DNA of 64,000 nucleotides from Microbacterium sufflavum (GCF_023091155.1 NZ_JAHWXK010000001.1:930001-994000), one strand, 5' to 3'. Counted from the stretch's first letter, positions 24,999 through 33,949 are shown. A program made the numbers and translations. Notes: generated by a model from the sequence alone, not told the origin.

Positions 24999-26003
24999 TC
25001 AGCGCACATCCACGATCACCTTCCCGTCGCCGGCGCGGGGGAAGTCGCGGTAGGCCGTGGCGATGTCGTCGAGCGCGTACCGGGCGCCCGCGAGCGGCGG
25101 CAGCACCCCGGCGGCGGCGAGCGCGAGGGCCTCCGCCACGTCGTCGTACCGGGCGCTCGCGGCACCCGCGAGGCGCTTGCGGCGCAGGTAGAAGTCGCGC
25201 GCATCGATCCGCAGGTCGGGGTCGACCGAGGCCGAGCAGAACACGGCCCGTCCACCCCAGCCGAGCGCAGCGACCCCGGCGCTCAGCGTGGGGCCGTGGC
25301 CGGAGACGTCGAGCACCACGTCGAAGCCGTCCTCCGCGGCGAGGGCGGCCGTAAGGGCGGCGGGATCGGGCGCGTGCAGGAGCCGCTCGTCGCCGACCGG
25401 CGTCAGGGGCCGGCGGGAGGCGGCGACCACGCGGGCTCCCCGGGCGAGCGCGATCGCGACGGCCGCGCGACCGAGCGTTCCGCCCGCACCGGTGACGAGG
25501 ATCCGCTCGTCGGCGGCGAGCGCGGCGATCCGCAGGGCGTTGAGCACGATGGGGGCGCTGTGCACCACGGCCGTGGCGTCGGCGGCGGTCAGGCCGTGGC
25601 GGTCGATCGCGTTGCGCGCGGGCACCGCGACGAACTCGGCGGCGCCGCCGTCGCGGTGCACGCCGACGACGGTCTGCGATGGGCAGTCGGCCTCGTCTCC
25701 CTCGCGGCAGCGGGGGCACGTGCCGCAGGCGATGTTGGGCTTGACGACCACGGCCTGGCCGAGGCGCGCGGGGTCGACGCCGGAGCCGACGGCGACGATC
25801 TGCCCCGCCGGGTCGATGCCGAGGATGCGCGGGAGCCGGGCGTGCGCTCCGGGGTCGACGCCGGCGATGACGTTGAGGTCGAGCTGGTTGATGCCCACGG
25901 TCTCGACGCGGATCAGCACTTCGCCCGGAGCGGCCGACGGCACCGCCGACTCCGTGACGGTCAGGCCGTCCAGGTCGTGGCTGCTCAGCACGGCGGCACG
26001 CAT
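24999..26003 (-). CDS. Zinc-type medium-chain alcohol dehydrogenase
   Basis: A 334-residue MDR-family enzyme. The GroES-like domain carries the structural-zinc loop C-x2-C-x2-C-x7-C (ACGTCPRCREGDEADC), and the Rossmann domain has VTGAGGTLGRAA. The usual catalytic-zinc Cys at the start of the fold is replaced (VGINQLDLN), so it may act as a quinone-reductase-like enzyme rather than a classical zinc ADH. ATG 26003 is chosen over GTG 26009 because AAGAGGTG is well spaced before it. First gene of the ring-cleavage operon; a GntR palindrome lies 28 bp upstream. Confidence 0.85.
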   Translation of the reverse strand: MRAAVLSSHDLDGLTVTESAVPSAAPGEVLIRVETVGINQLDLNVIAGVDPGAHARLPRILGIDPAGQIVAVGSGVDPARLGQAVVVKPNIACGTCPRCREGDEADCPSQTVVGVHRDGGAAEFVAVPARNAIDRHGLTAADATAVVHSAPIVLNALRIAALAADERILVTGAGGTLGRAAVAIALARGARVVAASRRPLTPVGDERLLHAPDPAALTAALAAEDGFDVVLDVSGHGPTLSAGVAALGWGGRAVFCSASVDPDLRIDARDFYLRRKRLAGAASARYDDVAEALALAAAGVLPPLAGARYALDDIATAYRDFPRAGDGKVIVDVR

Positions 26004-26031
26004 GGTCACCTCTTCATCGTGGGACTGTTTC

Positions 26032-26044
26032 GGATACTGTATCC
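26032..26044. promoter_or_regulatory. GntR-type operator 1 (ring-cleavage operon)
   Basis: A perfect palindrome GGATAC-T-GTATCC. On the minus strand it overlaps a possible -10 (TACAGT) for the alcohol dehydrogenase operon, with TGGACG 18 bp upstream. It is one of seven related sites in the window. Confidence 0.7.
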
Positions 26045-26118
26045 AATTTTCATCGTGGTCGTCCAGACCCCGTTGTCAGCACGATATCGGCCGAAGCATG
26101 GACAGCCGATACCAAATT

Positions 26119-26131
26119 GGATACCGTATCC
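26119..26131. promoter_or_regulatory. GntR-type operator 2 (binding-protein gene)
   Basis: A perfect palindrome GGATAC-C-GTATCC preceded by CCAAATT. It covers a possible -10 (TACCGT, 26122-26127) with TGGACA 17 bp upstream at 26099-26104, for the substrate-binding protein gene at 26193. Confidence 0.7.
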
Positions 26132-26192
26132 CAAAATCCGCGTGAGACGCCCCCCTCACGAAGGGGCGCACGCACTGCCCGAATGGAGAGTC

Positions 26193-27269
26193 ATGCGCAC
26201 GACAAGAACCAGGCTCGGCCTCGCCGTGGCCGGAGGCGCAGCAGCACTGACGCTGCTCGCCGGCTGCACCTCGCCGACACCCGCACCCGAAGGCCCGGTC
26301 GACCTCGGTGACGGGGAACCCGGCGCCGCCGAAGACACCAGCATCACGGTGGCCATCCCCTTCCCCGACGTCACGATGTACTCGATGTTCGTCCTCGGCA
26401 CCGACCTCGGCTACTACGAGGAGGAGGGCCTCACCGTCGAGGTCATCACCGCCGACAACGTCACCGCCGCGGTCGCGAGCGGCAGCGCCGACATCGGCGT
26501 TGAGTCCACCGGCACCGTGATCGACGCCATCCGCGGCGGCGTGGAGATCGACCTGGTGTCGGGCCACTACTGCCGCCAGAACTTCGACTTCGCGGCCCAG
26601 TCCGACGTGGAGAGCGTCGAAGACCTCGACGGCACCTCGATCGTCCTCGCCGGAACCCCCGGCGACCCGGCCGAGTTCCAGCGGGCACAGGTGCTCGCGG
26701 AAGAGGGCTGGGACCTCGAGAGCATCAACGCCGAGGTCGTCTACCCCGGACCCGGCTCCGAATCGTGGACCGAGTTCTTCGTGAACGACCGCATCTCGCT
26801 GCAGCCCTTCTACGCCGACGACCGTGCGGCGCTCGAGGAGCACGGCGCGAACATCGTCGTGGAGTCGCTGCGCAACTGGGCCAACGACGTGCAGATCGCC
26901 GGCACGGCCTGGGTGAAGGAGAACCCGAACTCGCTCGTGCGGTTCCTGCGCGCCACACTCAAGGCCACCGACTTCATGACCGCCCCGGCACCGGGCGAGT
27001 TCCCGGAGAACGCGGAGGAGGCGCTGGACATCTACGAGGCCAACGACTTCGACGTGCAGGAGCTCCGCGACTCCGACAGCGTCTGGATCCTCGACGGCCA
27101 CCTCGCCTGCCCGAACCTGTACTTCGACGCGGACGCCTGGGACACCACGATCGAGACGCAGAAGCTCGAGCCGCTGGAGTTCGACGACGCGCAGCTCGCG
27201 CACCTGTTCAAGGCGCAGGAGCTGCTCGGGCTCGACAACGAGGGACCGGCGACGCTCCCCTACCCCTGA
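26193..27269 (+). CDS. ABC transporter substrate-binding lipoprotein (NMT1/THI5-like)
   Basis: A 358-residue lipoprotein with lipobox LLAGC (Cys at about residue 25) and an acidic linker. The mature part begins ITVAIPFPDVTMYSMFVLGTDLGYYEEEGLTVEV and contains ASGSADIGVESTGTVIDAIRGG, the NMT1/SsuA-like fold that binds small nitrogen- or sulfur-containing molecules. The ABC genes at 27950-30437 lack their own binding protein, so this one probably serves them although it is divergently placed. Both sides of this intergenic region carry the GntR palindrome. The gene ends 14 bp before a strong terminator. Confidence 0.88.
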   Translation: MRTTRTRLGLAVAGGAAALTLLAGCTSPTPAPEGPVDLGDGEPGAAEDTSITVAIPFPDVTMYSMFVLGTDLGYYEEEGLTVEVITADNVTAAVASGSADIGVESTGTVIDAIRGGVEIDLVSGHYCRQNFDFAAQSDVESVEDLDGTSIVLAGTPGDPAEFQRAQVLAEEGWDLESINAEVVYPGPGSESWTEFFVNDRISLQPFYADDRAALEEHGANIVVESLRNWANDVQIAGTAWVKENPNSLVRFLRATLKATDFMTAPAPGEFPENAEEALDIYEANDFDVQELRDSDSVWILDGHLACPNLYFDADAWDTTIETQKLEPLEFDDAQLAHLFKAQELLGLDNEGPATLPYP

Positions 27270-27283
27270 GCCGCACGACCCCG

Positions 27284-27323
27284 GACGAGGCCCCACCGTT
27301 GCGCATGGCGGTGGGGCCTCGTC
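27284..27323. terminator. Terminator hairpin between convergent genes
   Basis: A perfect 15-bp stem, GACGAGGCCCCACCG (27284-27298) with its complement (27309-27323), around a 10-nt loop. It separates the binding-protein gene (plus strand) from the YoeB toxin gene (minus strand). Confidence 0.8.
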
Positions 27324-27334
27324 GCGTCCGCGGG

Positions 27335-27595
27335 TCAGTAGTGATCGCGGGCCTGGAGGATCACGATCTGCTCGTCGCTCACGTAGTACACGAGGCGGTG
27401 GGTCTGGTCGATGCGGCGGGACCAGGCGCCGGAGAGCACGTGCTTCAGGGGCTCCGGCTTGCCGATGCCCTCGAACGGGTCACGGAGGACATCGGCGATC
27501 AACTGATTGATCCGTCGCAGCGTCTTCCGGTCCTGGCCCTGCCAGTCGGTGTAGTCCTCCCACCCGTGCGGGTCGAAAGCGAGCCGCCTGCTCAC
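27335..27595 (-). CDS. yoeB: YoeB-type mRNA-interferase toxin
   Basis: An 86-residue RelE/YoeB-superfamily toxin that cleaves mRNA on the ribosome. Family features are WEDYTDWQGQDRKTLRRIN, PFEGIGKPEPLKHVLSGAWSRRI, then HRLVYYV and the C-terminal catalytic RDHY (His85, Tyr86). All residues expected for activity are present. It overlaps the antitoxin gene by 4 nt and lies downstream of it, the standard YefM-YoeB order. Confidence 0.93.
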   Translation of the reverse strand: MSRRLAFDPHGWEDYTDWQGQDRKTLRRINQLIADVLRDPFEGIGKPEPLKHVLSGAWSRRIDQTHRLVYYVSDEQIVILQARDHY

Positions 27596-27843
27596 TCGTC
27601 GATCAGGTCGTGCTGCTCGGACTCACCTCGGCGGGCGCGCTCGAGTGCCGAGAGGAGCCGCTCCGCGCCGACGGGGTTGCGCAGCAGGTAGGCCGTCTCC
27701 GTGAGCGCGTCGTAGTCGTCCTTCGACATGAGCACGGCGTTGCCGCGGCGGGACACGACCTCGACCGGAGCATGGTCGTCGTTCACCTGCTGGATGAGAC
27801 CGAAGAGACTCTTCCGCGCCTCGGTTGCGGAGATCGCCGTCAT
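27592..27843 (-). CDS. yefM: YefM/Phd-type antitoxin
   Basis: An 83-residue antitoxin. The N-terminal Phd/YefM DNA-binding fold (ISATEARKSLFGLIQQVNDDHAPVEV, then RRGNAVLMSKDDYDALTETAYLL) is followed by a flexible tail that would neutralise YoeB. It autoregulates with the toxin; a 26-bp palindrome lies 13 bp upstream of the start. The pair sits inside the catabolic island, between two halves of an ABC system. Confidence 0.93.
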   Translation of the reverse strand: MTAISATEARKSLFGLIQQVNDDHAPVEVVSRRGNAVLMSKDDYDALTETAYLLRNPVGAERLLSALERARRGESEQHDLIDE

Positions 27844-27856
27844 CTCGTCACCTCCT

Positions 27857-27882
27857 GAGTGGTACAGAAAAGCGTACCACTC
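27857..27882. promoter_or_regulatory. YefM-YoeB operator palindrome
   Basis: A perfect inverted repeat, GAGTGGTAC-N8-GTACCACTC, upstream of the antitoxin gene. Known YefM operators contain GTAC-type palindromes, so this is the likely autoregulatory site. Confidence 0.75.
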
Positions 27883-27949
27883 GGCGAGGCGAGAAGGCGG
27901 ACCCGACCCCCGTCGCGCATGAGACGGGGGCCGGGAGTCGGGGGCGGCG

Positions 27950-28783
27950 TCAGCCGACGATCTTGCGCTCGTCGTACCAGGGCGCCAGCCTGCGGCGCAG
28001 CACCGAGATGAGGAACAGCGTCAGGTTCGCGATGATCACCATCACCACGACCATCGCGATCGCCTCGTCCATGCGGAACTGATACGCCGCGAACTCCAGC
28101 AGGTGACCGAGGCCCCCGGTCCCGCCGAGGAACTCGCCGAGCACCTCGCCCGTGAAGCCGAGGGCTGCACCGCGCTGGATGCCGGACAGGCTGTAGGGCA
28201 GCGTCGCCGGGAAGATGACCTTCCACCCCAGCCCGATGCCCTTCGCGCCGTACACGCGTGCCGCGTTCACGAGCGACGGGTTCACGGTGACCGCGCCCTC
28301 CATCGTGTTCAGCAGGATCGGGAACACCGCGAGCAGGATCACGAGGGCGATCTTCGACTCGCTGCCGAGCCCGAGGCCCAGGATGAACAGCGGAGCGAGC
28401 GCGACCTTGGGCGTGGAGTACAGCACCCACAGGAACGGGGCCACCATGAAGCGCAGCACCGGGGACCAGCCGACCGCGAGCCCCACGACCACACCCACGA
28501 CGATCGCGATGGCGAGGCCGATGAGCAGGTTCGTGACGCTGAAGCCGAATGCGCCCCAGAACTCCGGGTCGACCATGAGCCGCCCGAAGGCCACGGCGAT
28601 CGCGCTGGGGGCGGGCAGGAACGCCTCGGGCACCCACTGGAACCAGGTGACCGCCGCCTCCCACACGAGCAGCACGGCGGCAACGACCGCGATCAGCAGC
28701 AGCGTCCACCTGCCCTCGCCCGCACGCACCACGCGCCGGGGCCGCACGATCCGCACGGTGCCGGTTGCCGAGACGACGCTCAT
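27950..28783 (-). CDS. ABC transporter permease (second of pair)
   Basis: A 277-residue SsuC/TauC-type permease with about six helices and the coupling loop RVYGAKGIGLGWKVIFPATLP. A basic cytoplasmic N-terminus precedes helix 1. It overlaps the upstream permease by 4 nt, so the transporter is probably a heterodimeric pair of permeases. Last gene of the operon that starts with the alpha/beta hydrolase-like gene at 33822. Confidence 0.92.
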   Translation of the reverse strand: MSVVSATGTVRIVRPRRVVRAGEGRWTLLLIAVVAAVLLVWEAAVTWFQWVPEAFLPAPSAIAVAFGRLMVDPEFWGAFGFSVTNLLIGLAIAIVVGVVVGLAVGWSPVLRFMVAPFLWVLYSTPKVALAPLFILGLGLGSESKIALVILLAVFPILLNTMEGAVTVNPSLVNAARVYGAKGIGLGWKVIFPATLPYSLSGIQRGAALGFTGEVLGEFLGGTGGLGHLLEFAAYQFRMDEAIAMVVVMVIIANLTLFLISVLRRRLAPWYDERKIVG

Positions 28784-29613
28784 CGCCTGCCCTTCCTCGT
28801 CCACGGCGCGACGCCGCGCTCGATCGCGGTGACCACCTGGGTCATGCCCACGCTCCACACCACGACGATCGCGATCGCCGCGAACGCCTGATCCGTCTGA
28901 TACGTGTTGGAGGCGCGGATGATGAGCGCGCCCATGCCGCTCGACGACCCGGCGAGCTCGGCCACGACCATGCCGATCGTGGCGAGCACGACCGCCTGGC
29001 GGAGACCGGCGAACAGGAACGGGATCGTCGACGGCAGGTACACCGAGCGGTACAGCCGCAGGCGGCCCGCGCCGTACACGCGGGCAGCGCGGATGATCGA
29101 CGGGTTCGTGGTGCGCATGCCCGCGGCGACGTTCAGCAGGATCGGGAAGATCGCGCTGATCGTGACGAGGAAGATCACCGGTCCGATGCCGAAGCCGAAC
29201 CAGGCCTTCGCGAGCGGCTGGTATGCGATCGACGGGGTGGCGTAGATGGTCCAGGCGATCGGACCGACCACGCGGTCGACCGGGAGGGACGAGCCCATCA
29301 GCAGGCCGACCGGGATGCCCACGACCACGGCGAGCGCGAAGCCGGTCAGCCACGCCTGCGCCGAGATCCCGGCGTTCGCGGCGAGCGACCCGTTCGCGAT
29401 GATCTCCCCGAAGCCCTGCGCGATCGACAGCGGGGGCGGCAGGAAGACCGGGTTGATCCAGCCGAGGACTCCGACCACGAGCTGCCACAGCAGCAGGAGC
29501 ACGACGACCTCGACCGCGATGACCGCGGCCTTGCCGCGCGTGCTCAGCCCCGCGAGCCAGGCGGCGACCCCGCCGCGTCCGAGGTTCGGTCCCGTGGCGA
29601 GCAGCGCGCTCAT
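28780..29613 (-). CDS. ABC transporter permease (first of pair)
   Basis: A 277-residue SsuC/TauC-type permease, similar in length and topology to its neighbour, with coupling loop [21 protein letters not shown]. Overlaps the ATPase gene and the next permease by 4 nt each. Two permeases in one operon are less common in this transporter class, which usually uses a homodimer. Confidence 0.92.
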   Translation of the reverse strand: MSALLATGPNLGRGGVAAWLAGLSTRGKAAVIAVEVVVLLLLWQLVVGVLGWINPVFLPPPLSIAQGFGEIIANGSLAANAGISAQAWLTGFALAVVVGIPVGLLMGSSLPVDRVVGPIAWTIYATPSIAYQPLAKAWFGFGIGPVIFLVTISAIFPILLNVAAGMRTTNPSIIRAARVYGAGRLRLYRSVYLPSTIPFLFAGLRQAVVLATIGMVVAELAGSSSGMGALIIRASNTYQTDQAFAAIAIVVVWSVGMTQVVTAIERGVAPWTRKGRR

Positions 29614-30437
29614 TTCGACACCGCTGCCGCCGTGGCCTCGCCCTCCAGCGCCTCCCAGAGGTGGTCGCGGAGTTCGAGGAAGCGGGGATCGTGCTGCACC
29701 GACCGCTCGGAGCGCGGCCGCTCGATCCCGGTGGTGATGATCTCCTTGATCGCGCCGGGGTGACTCTTGAACACCACGATGCGGTCGCCCAGGAGGATCG
29801 CCTCCTCGATCGAGTGCGTGATGAACAGGACGGTCTTGCCGGTCTTCTCGATCAGCTTCTCGATCTCGTCGCGCATCACCTCGCGGGTGAGGGCGTCGAC
29901 GGCGCCCAGCGGCTCGTCCATCAGCAGGATGCGCGGCTCGGCGACGAACGCCCGGGCGAGACCCACCCGCTGCTGCATGCCGCCGGACAGCTCCCGCGGG
30001 TACGACGACTCGAAGCCCTTGAGGCCCACCATGTCGATGGCCTCCTGCACGCGCTCGCGCCAGTCGGCCGTGCGCAGGCCCTTCTGCATCTCGAGCCCGA
30101 ACTTCACGTTGTCGAACACCGTGCGCCAGGGCAGCAGCGCGTAGTCCTGGAAGACGACGGCCCGGTCGGGTCCCGGGCCGTCGACCTCCGTGCCGTCCAC
30201 CAGGACGGACCCGGTGCTCGGCGCGACGAGGCCGGCGATGACGTTCATGAACGTCGTCTTGCCGCACCCCGACGGGCCGAGCACCGTGATGAACTCGCCC
30301 TCGAACACGTCGAGGTCAACGTTCTCGATCGCGATCAGCTTCTTCCCCGTGCGCGCCACGTCGTAGCTCACGGAGAGTCCGGTGACCGAGATCAACGGGT
30401 CCGTGGCGGAGGGTGCGGTGTCTTTCACGTCAGTCAT
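29610..30437 (-). CDS. ABC transporter ATPase (SsuB/TauB type)
   Basis: A 275-residue nucleotide-binding subunit with Walker [11 protein letters not shown]-loop [10 protein letters not shown], signature LSGGMQQR, Walker [13 protein letters not shown] and switch His in FITHS. It serves the two downstream permeases and probably the binding protein at 26193. It lies 40 bp after the LLM oxidoreductase gene and continues that operon. Confidence 0.94.
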   Translation of the reverse strand: MTDVKDTAPSATDPLISVTGLSVSYDVARTGKKLIAIENVDLDVFEGEFITVLGPSGCGKTTFMNVIAGLVAPSTGSVLVDGTEVDGPGPDRAVVFQDYALLPWRTVFDNVKFGLEMQKGLRTADWRERVQEAIDMVGLKGFESSYPRELSGGMQQRVGLARAFVAEPRILLMDEPLGAVDALTREVMRDEIEKLIEKTGKTVLFITHSIEEAILLGDRIVVFKSHPGAIKEIITTGIERPRSERSVQHDPRFLELRDHLWEALEGEATAAAVSK

Positions 30438-30477
30438 CGTCGACCTCTCGTCTTGTCGCCGCGCTCGGGTGCGCGGC

Positions 30478-31452
30478 TTATCGCAGCTTAGGAAGCACCT
30501 CGGTGCCGAGGAGCTCGATCTGCTCGAAGAACCGATCGAACTTGAACCGGAAGTCGAACACCAGGTGCTCGGTGCCGATCTCCTCGAACCGGCGGATCTG
30601 ATCGACCGCCTCGTCGGGGCTGCCGACGATGAGCTGACCCTCCAGGTCTTCCACGGTCTCGAAGCTGCCGGACGGCGGCTTCACCGCGAACTTCGCCTTG
30701 TTCGCCCACGCCAGCAGGCCGGGGATGTTCACGTGCTTGAGCGCCTCCTCGCGGGTGTCCTCGATGGAGGTGGGCGGGATCACGGCGATGGTCGGCATCG
30801 GCCGGCCGTTCTCGTCGGTCATCTCGCGCATGGTCTGGATGCGCTTCTCCATCGTGGCGAGGCCGGTGCGGCCGGGCATCCAGCCGTCGGCGAACTCCGC
30901 CGCGAGGCGGGCCGACCGCGGGGTCGCGCCGCAGTACCAGAACGGGATGCGACCGCCGACGGGCTTGGGCTCGATGGTGACGTTCTCGAACGAGAAGATG
31001 CCGTCGTCGTAGGTGACGTCGTTCTCGGTGAACACGCGGCGCAGGATCTCGGCGTTCGAGCGCACCATCTCCACACGGTCCAGGTCGCCCCAGCCGATCG
31101 CCTCGAACTCGTGGTCGAACGTGCCGGCGCCGAAGCCGAGGATCAGGCGCGGGCCGAGCAGCTGGGTCATGGTGCCGGCCATCAGCGCCGTCACGAGCGG
31201 GTGCCGGAACGGGATGAGCGACCCGGTGCCGAGCTCGATCTTCTCGGTCACCGCGCCGATGGCGGTGAGCGTGGTGAGCGCGTCGTAGAACGTGCGGTTG
31301 GGCTTCTCCATCTCGCCGTGCGGCTCGAACACGAGGTGGTCGCGCACCCACACGGAGTCGAATCCGAAGCTCTCGGCGAGCTTCGACCCCTCCAGGAGCT
31401 TCTCCTTGCTCGCCTCCTCGCCGAAGTGCGGCAGCAGCAGTCCGAATTTCAT
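30478..31452 (-). CDS. LLM-class flavin/F420-dependent oxidoreductase
   Basis: A 324-residue luciferase-like TIM-barrel enzyme. Characteristic segments are [53 protein letters not shown] and [24 protein letters not shown]. The class uses reduced FMN (monooxygenases) or F420 (hydride transfer). Given coregulated F420 biosynthesis genes nearby, F420 is the likelier cofactor, but sequence alone does not decide. Placed between a cyclic amidohydrolase (2-bp gap) and the ABC ATPase, it probably reduces or oxygenates the imported compound or the ring before or after hydrolysis. Confidence 0.88.
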   Translation of the reverse strand: MKFGLLLPHFGEEASKEKLLEGSKLAESFGFDSVWVRDHLVFEPHGEMEKPNRTFYDALTTLTAIGAVTEKIELGTGSLIPFRHPLVTALMAGTMTQLLGPRLILGFGAGTFDHEFEAIGWGDLDRVEMVRSNAEILRRVFTENDVTYDDGIFSFENVTIEPKPVGGRIPFWYCGATPRSARLAAEFADGWMPGRTGLATMEKRIQTMREMTDENGRPMPTIAVIPPTSIEDTREEALKHVNIPGLLAWANKAKFAVKPPSGSFETVEDLEGQLIVGSPDEAVDQIRRFEEIGTEHLVFDFRFKFDRFFEQIELLGTEVLPKLR

Positions 31453-31453
31453 G

Positions 31454-32860
31454 TCAGTTCCTCTCTGCGGCCAGTGCCGCCCTGTCTTCCGCCGAGGCGG
31501 CGAGCTTTCCGAAGGCGGGGTCGCCGACGACCTCGCGGTCGACGTACACGTCTTCTCCGCGCACCAGCGTGCGCTGGATGCGGGCGCTGATGGTGCGCCC
31601 GTCGTACGGGGTCCAGCCGATCTTCGACAGCACGTCGTCGTTCGTGATGGTCCACTCGTCGGCCAGGTCGGCGATCACGATGTCGGCGTCGGCGCCGATC
31701 GTGAGGGAGCCCTTGACGCCCTCCAGGCCGAACTTCGCGGCGGGGATGTGGGCGACCATGTCGATCGCACGCTGCAGGTCGAGCTCGCCCTTGTTCACGG
31801 CGTCGAGCATGAGCTCGTAGTAGTACTGGATGCCCGGGGTGCCCGTGTGCGAGCTCCACATCTTGGTCCAGCCGACCTCCTTCTCCTCGCGGGTGTGCGG
31901 GGCGTGGTCGCTGGCGGCGATGTCGATCGTGCCGTCCCGCATGCCCTCCCACACGGCGGTGCGGTTGTCGTCGGGCACCCAGTAGCTCAGGGCGTAGGGA
32001 CCGAGGGTCTCCACGTCGTCCCACGTGGACAGGAACGGCGCCCAGTGGTTGACCTCGCATGTGACGTCGATGCCGTTCTGCTTGGCGCGGCGCACGGCCT
32101 CGATCGAGCGCCGGGTCTGGATGTGCGCGATGTGCACGGGGCAGCCGGAGGCCTCGGCGAGCCGCAGCACCACGTCGATCGCGGTGTCCCAGATCACGCC
32201 CTCGCGCGCGGCGTAGGCGGAGGCGTAGCCCTGCGGGGTGTTCTCGCCGCGGGCGAGGTAGGCGCCCTCGATGTAGTCCATGAGCGCCTGGTCGTGCGGG
32301 TGCACGATGAAGCGCTTCCCGGTCTGGGCGATGTGGTCCATGATCTCGAGCAGGTGCCCGTGGTCGTGGATGCCGGTTCCGGAGGGGTGCGGGTAGTCGC
32401 GGCCCGTGTCGACGACCATGTAGATCTTGTAGGCGCGGATGCCGAGGTCGCTCATGCCCGCGATCTCGTCGAACTTCGTCGGGGCGGGGTTGTGGTTCCA
32501 GTCGACGATCGACGACTCCTCGTAGCGCCGGAACACGTCGGTGAGGGTGGCGACGTCGGTCGTGGGCGGCTTGAGGTTGGGCATGCCGAACATCGTCGTG
32601 ACACCGCCGGCCGCGGCCTGGAGGCTGGTCGTGTAGATGTCGTCCTTGTGCTCGTAGCCGGGCTCGCGGGTGTGCACGTGCACGTCGACCATGCCGGGCA
32701 GCACGAGCTTGCCGGTGGCGTCGATCGTGCGCGCGGCGTCGATGTCGGTGTCGGCCGCGACGATGCCGGCGACCCGGCCGTCGGCGACGAGCAGGTCGGC
32801 GACGACCGGTCCTGCGGGGGTGACGACGGTGCCGCCGGTGATCTTCAGATCGACGCTCAT
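31454..32860 (-). CDS. Cyclic amidohydrolase (dihydroorotase/hydantoinase/allantoinase-like)
   Basis: A 468-residue binuclear-zinc hydrolase. Metal ligands are seen in VDVHVHTREPG (HxH), the carboxylated Lys in IRAYKIYMV, HPHDQAL, VHIAHIQT and ASDHAPHT (Asp). The flanking beta domain carries LKITGGTVVTPAG at the start and a TIGADADIVIADL C-terminal motif. The family opens cyclic amides or ureides such as hydantoins, dihydropyrimidines and allantoin. Its operon (hydrolase-like protein, this enzyme, LLM oxidoreductase, ABC importer) suggests the imported substrate is a cyclic nitrogen compound. ATG overlaps the preceding stop by 4 nt. Confidence 0.9.
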   Translation of the reverse strand: MSVDLKITGGTVVTPAGPVVADLLVADGRVAGIVAADTDIDAARTIDATGKLVLPGMVDVHVHTREPGYEHKDDIYTTSLQAAAGGVTTMFGMPNLKPPTTDVATLTDVFRRYEESSIVDWNHNPAPTKFDEIAGMSDLGIRAYKIYMVVDTGRDYPHPSGTGIHDHGHLLEIMDHIAQTGKRFIVHPHDQALMDYIEGAYLARGENTPQGYASAYAAREGVIWDTAIDVVLRLAEASGCPVHIAHIQTRRSIEAVRRAKQNGIDVTCEVNHWAPFLSTWDDVETLGPYALSYWVPDDNRTAVWEGMRDGTIDIAASDHAPHTREEKEVGWTKMWSSHTGTPGIQYYYELMLDAVNKGELDLQRAIDMVAHIPAAKFGLEGVKGSLTIGADADIVIADLADEWTITNDDVLSKIGWTPYDGRTISARIQRTLVRGEDVYVDREVVGDPAFGKLAASAEDRAALAAERN

Positions 32861-33822
32861 CGCGCGACCTCCTGTTCCTGAACGGATTCTGTCTGGATGG
32901 ACTCGCCGATCGCGGGCGACGGCGTGGTCCGGTGGATGAGATGCGCGGGGCGCACGTGCGTGTCGAACCAGCCGACGATCACCGGGGTGGTCTGCTCCCA
33001 GTACGTGTCGTAGGCGGCGTAGTGCGTGGTGTGCCGCTGCATGATGAGCTGCTTGGGGCCGCGCGCCGCCTCGTACAGCGCCTCGGCGTGATCGGTCGGC
33101 GTGGTCGCATCGCCCTCGACGCCGATCACGAGCAGCGGCGTGGTCAGGCGGGCCGCGGCGTCGATGGGGCGGTAGGCGATGATGCCCTCGGCGCACGCGA
33201 GCGGCACGGCGGAGGGGATGCGGTCGTCGACGTCGGCCTTGATGGTGGTGGCGCGACGCTCGGCCGTGGGGATCATGATCTCCTCGCGGGGGTGCACGAT
33301 GCGGCCCTCCCCCGTGGTGACGCGCCGGCGGCGGTCGTCGTCGAGCGACTTCTGGAAGTCGAGCCACTCGTACTCGCTGCGCATGCGGTGCAGCCAGTCC
33401 TCGCCGTCGGCCACGGGAACCTGGCTGACGGCGGCCTTGACGCGCGGATCGACGTCGGCGAGCAGCACCGCGTTGCCACCGCCGGTGCCGCCGGTGCCGA
33501 ACACCCCGATGGCGTCGGCGATCACGTCGTCGCGCGTGGTGAGGTAGGTGACGGCGTTGACGAGGTCCTGTAGCTGCCAGGCGGGCGAGAGGTAGCCGCG
33601 GTCGCCGTCGGAGTCGCCGAAGCCGCGGTAGTCGATCACGAGCACCGCGAAGCCGGCCGCGACGAGGGCCTCGTGGTAGCGGACGTAGAGCTTGGCGTCC
33701 TTGAGGCCGAGCCAGCCGGGCCCCTGCACGATCGCGCGGTACGGGCCGTCATGGTCGGGGGTCCGCCAGATCGCGGAGATGCGGGAGCCCTCGCTGAAGA
33801 ACGAGACGGGTGTGGTCTGCAT
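32857..33822 (-). CDS. Alpha/beta-hydrolase-like protein lacking the usual Ser nucleophile
   Basis: A 321-residue alpha/beta-hydrolase fold protein related to the dienelactone-hydrolase/peptidase S9 group. VLVIDYRGFGDSDGD and the late acidic (VEGDATTPTDH) and His (RHTTHYAAYD) elements are conserved. The nucleophile elbow, normally GxSxGG, reads GTGGTGGGN at residues 109-117, so the Ser is replaced by Gly, with Thr113 as the only nearby hydroxyl. Either the chemistry is unusual or the protein is non-hydrolytic. GAGAGGAATCC precedes ATG 33822. First gene of the operon; two GntR palindromes lie 82 and 105 bp upstream. Confidence 0.82.
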   Translation of the reverse strand: MQTTPVSFFSEGSRISAIWRTPDHDGPYRAIVQGPGWLGLKDAKLYVRYHEALVAAGFAVLVIDYRGFGDSDGDRGYLSPAWQLQDLVNAVTYLTTRDDVIADAIGVFGTGGTGGGNAVLLADVDPRVKAAVSQVPVADGEDWLHRMRSEYEWLDFQKSLDDDRRRRVTTGEGRIVHPREEIMIPTAERRATTIKADVDDRIPSAVPLACAEGIIAYRPIDAAARLTTPLLVIGVEGDATTPTDHAEALYEAARGPKQLIMQRHTTHYAAYDTYWEQTTPVIVGWFDTHVRPAHLIHRTTPSPAIGESIQTESVQEQEVAR

Positions 33823-33903
33823 GGATTCCTCTCGGCTGAACGCGGCGTCGCGATCGGGCGATGTGCGCCGCGGCGGTGGGGCTTCTTCATCATGACCCAT
33901 TTT

Positions 33904-33916
33904 GGATCCAGAATCC
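33904..33916. promoter_or_regulatory. GntR-type operator 3 (hydrolase operon)
   Basis: GGATCC-A-GAATCC, matching the 13-bp consensus GGATNC-N-GNATCC, on the hydrolase side of the divergent intergenic region. No clear minus-strand promoter hexamers could be assigned. Confidence 0.7.
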
Positions 33917-33920
33917 AGTA

Positions 33921-33949
33921 TTGATTGGATCCAAAATCCGAGGTAGCAT
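33921..33949 (+). promoter_or_regulatory. F420-0 transporter promoter with GntR-type operator 4 in its spacer
   Basis: TTGATT (33921-33926) and TAGCAT (33944-33949) are 17 bp apart. The operator-like sequence GGATCC-A-AAATCC (33927-33939, one mismatch to consensus) fills the spacer, so a bound repressor would block RNA polymerase. It also contains ATTGGATCCAA, close to the VanR-type GntR operator as I remember it. Confidence 0.65.
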
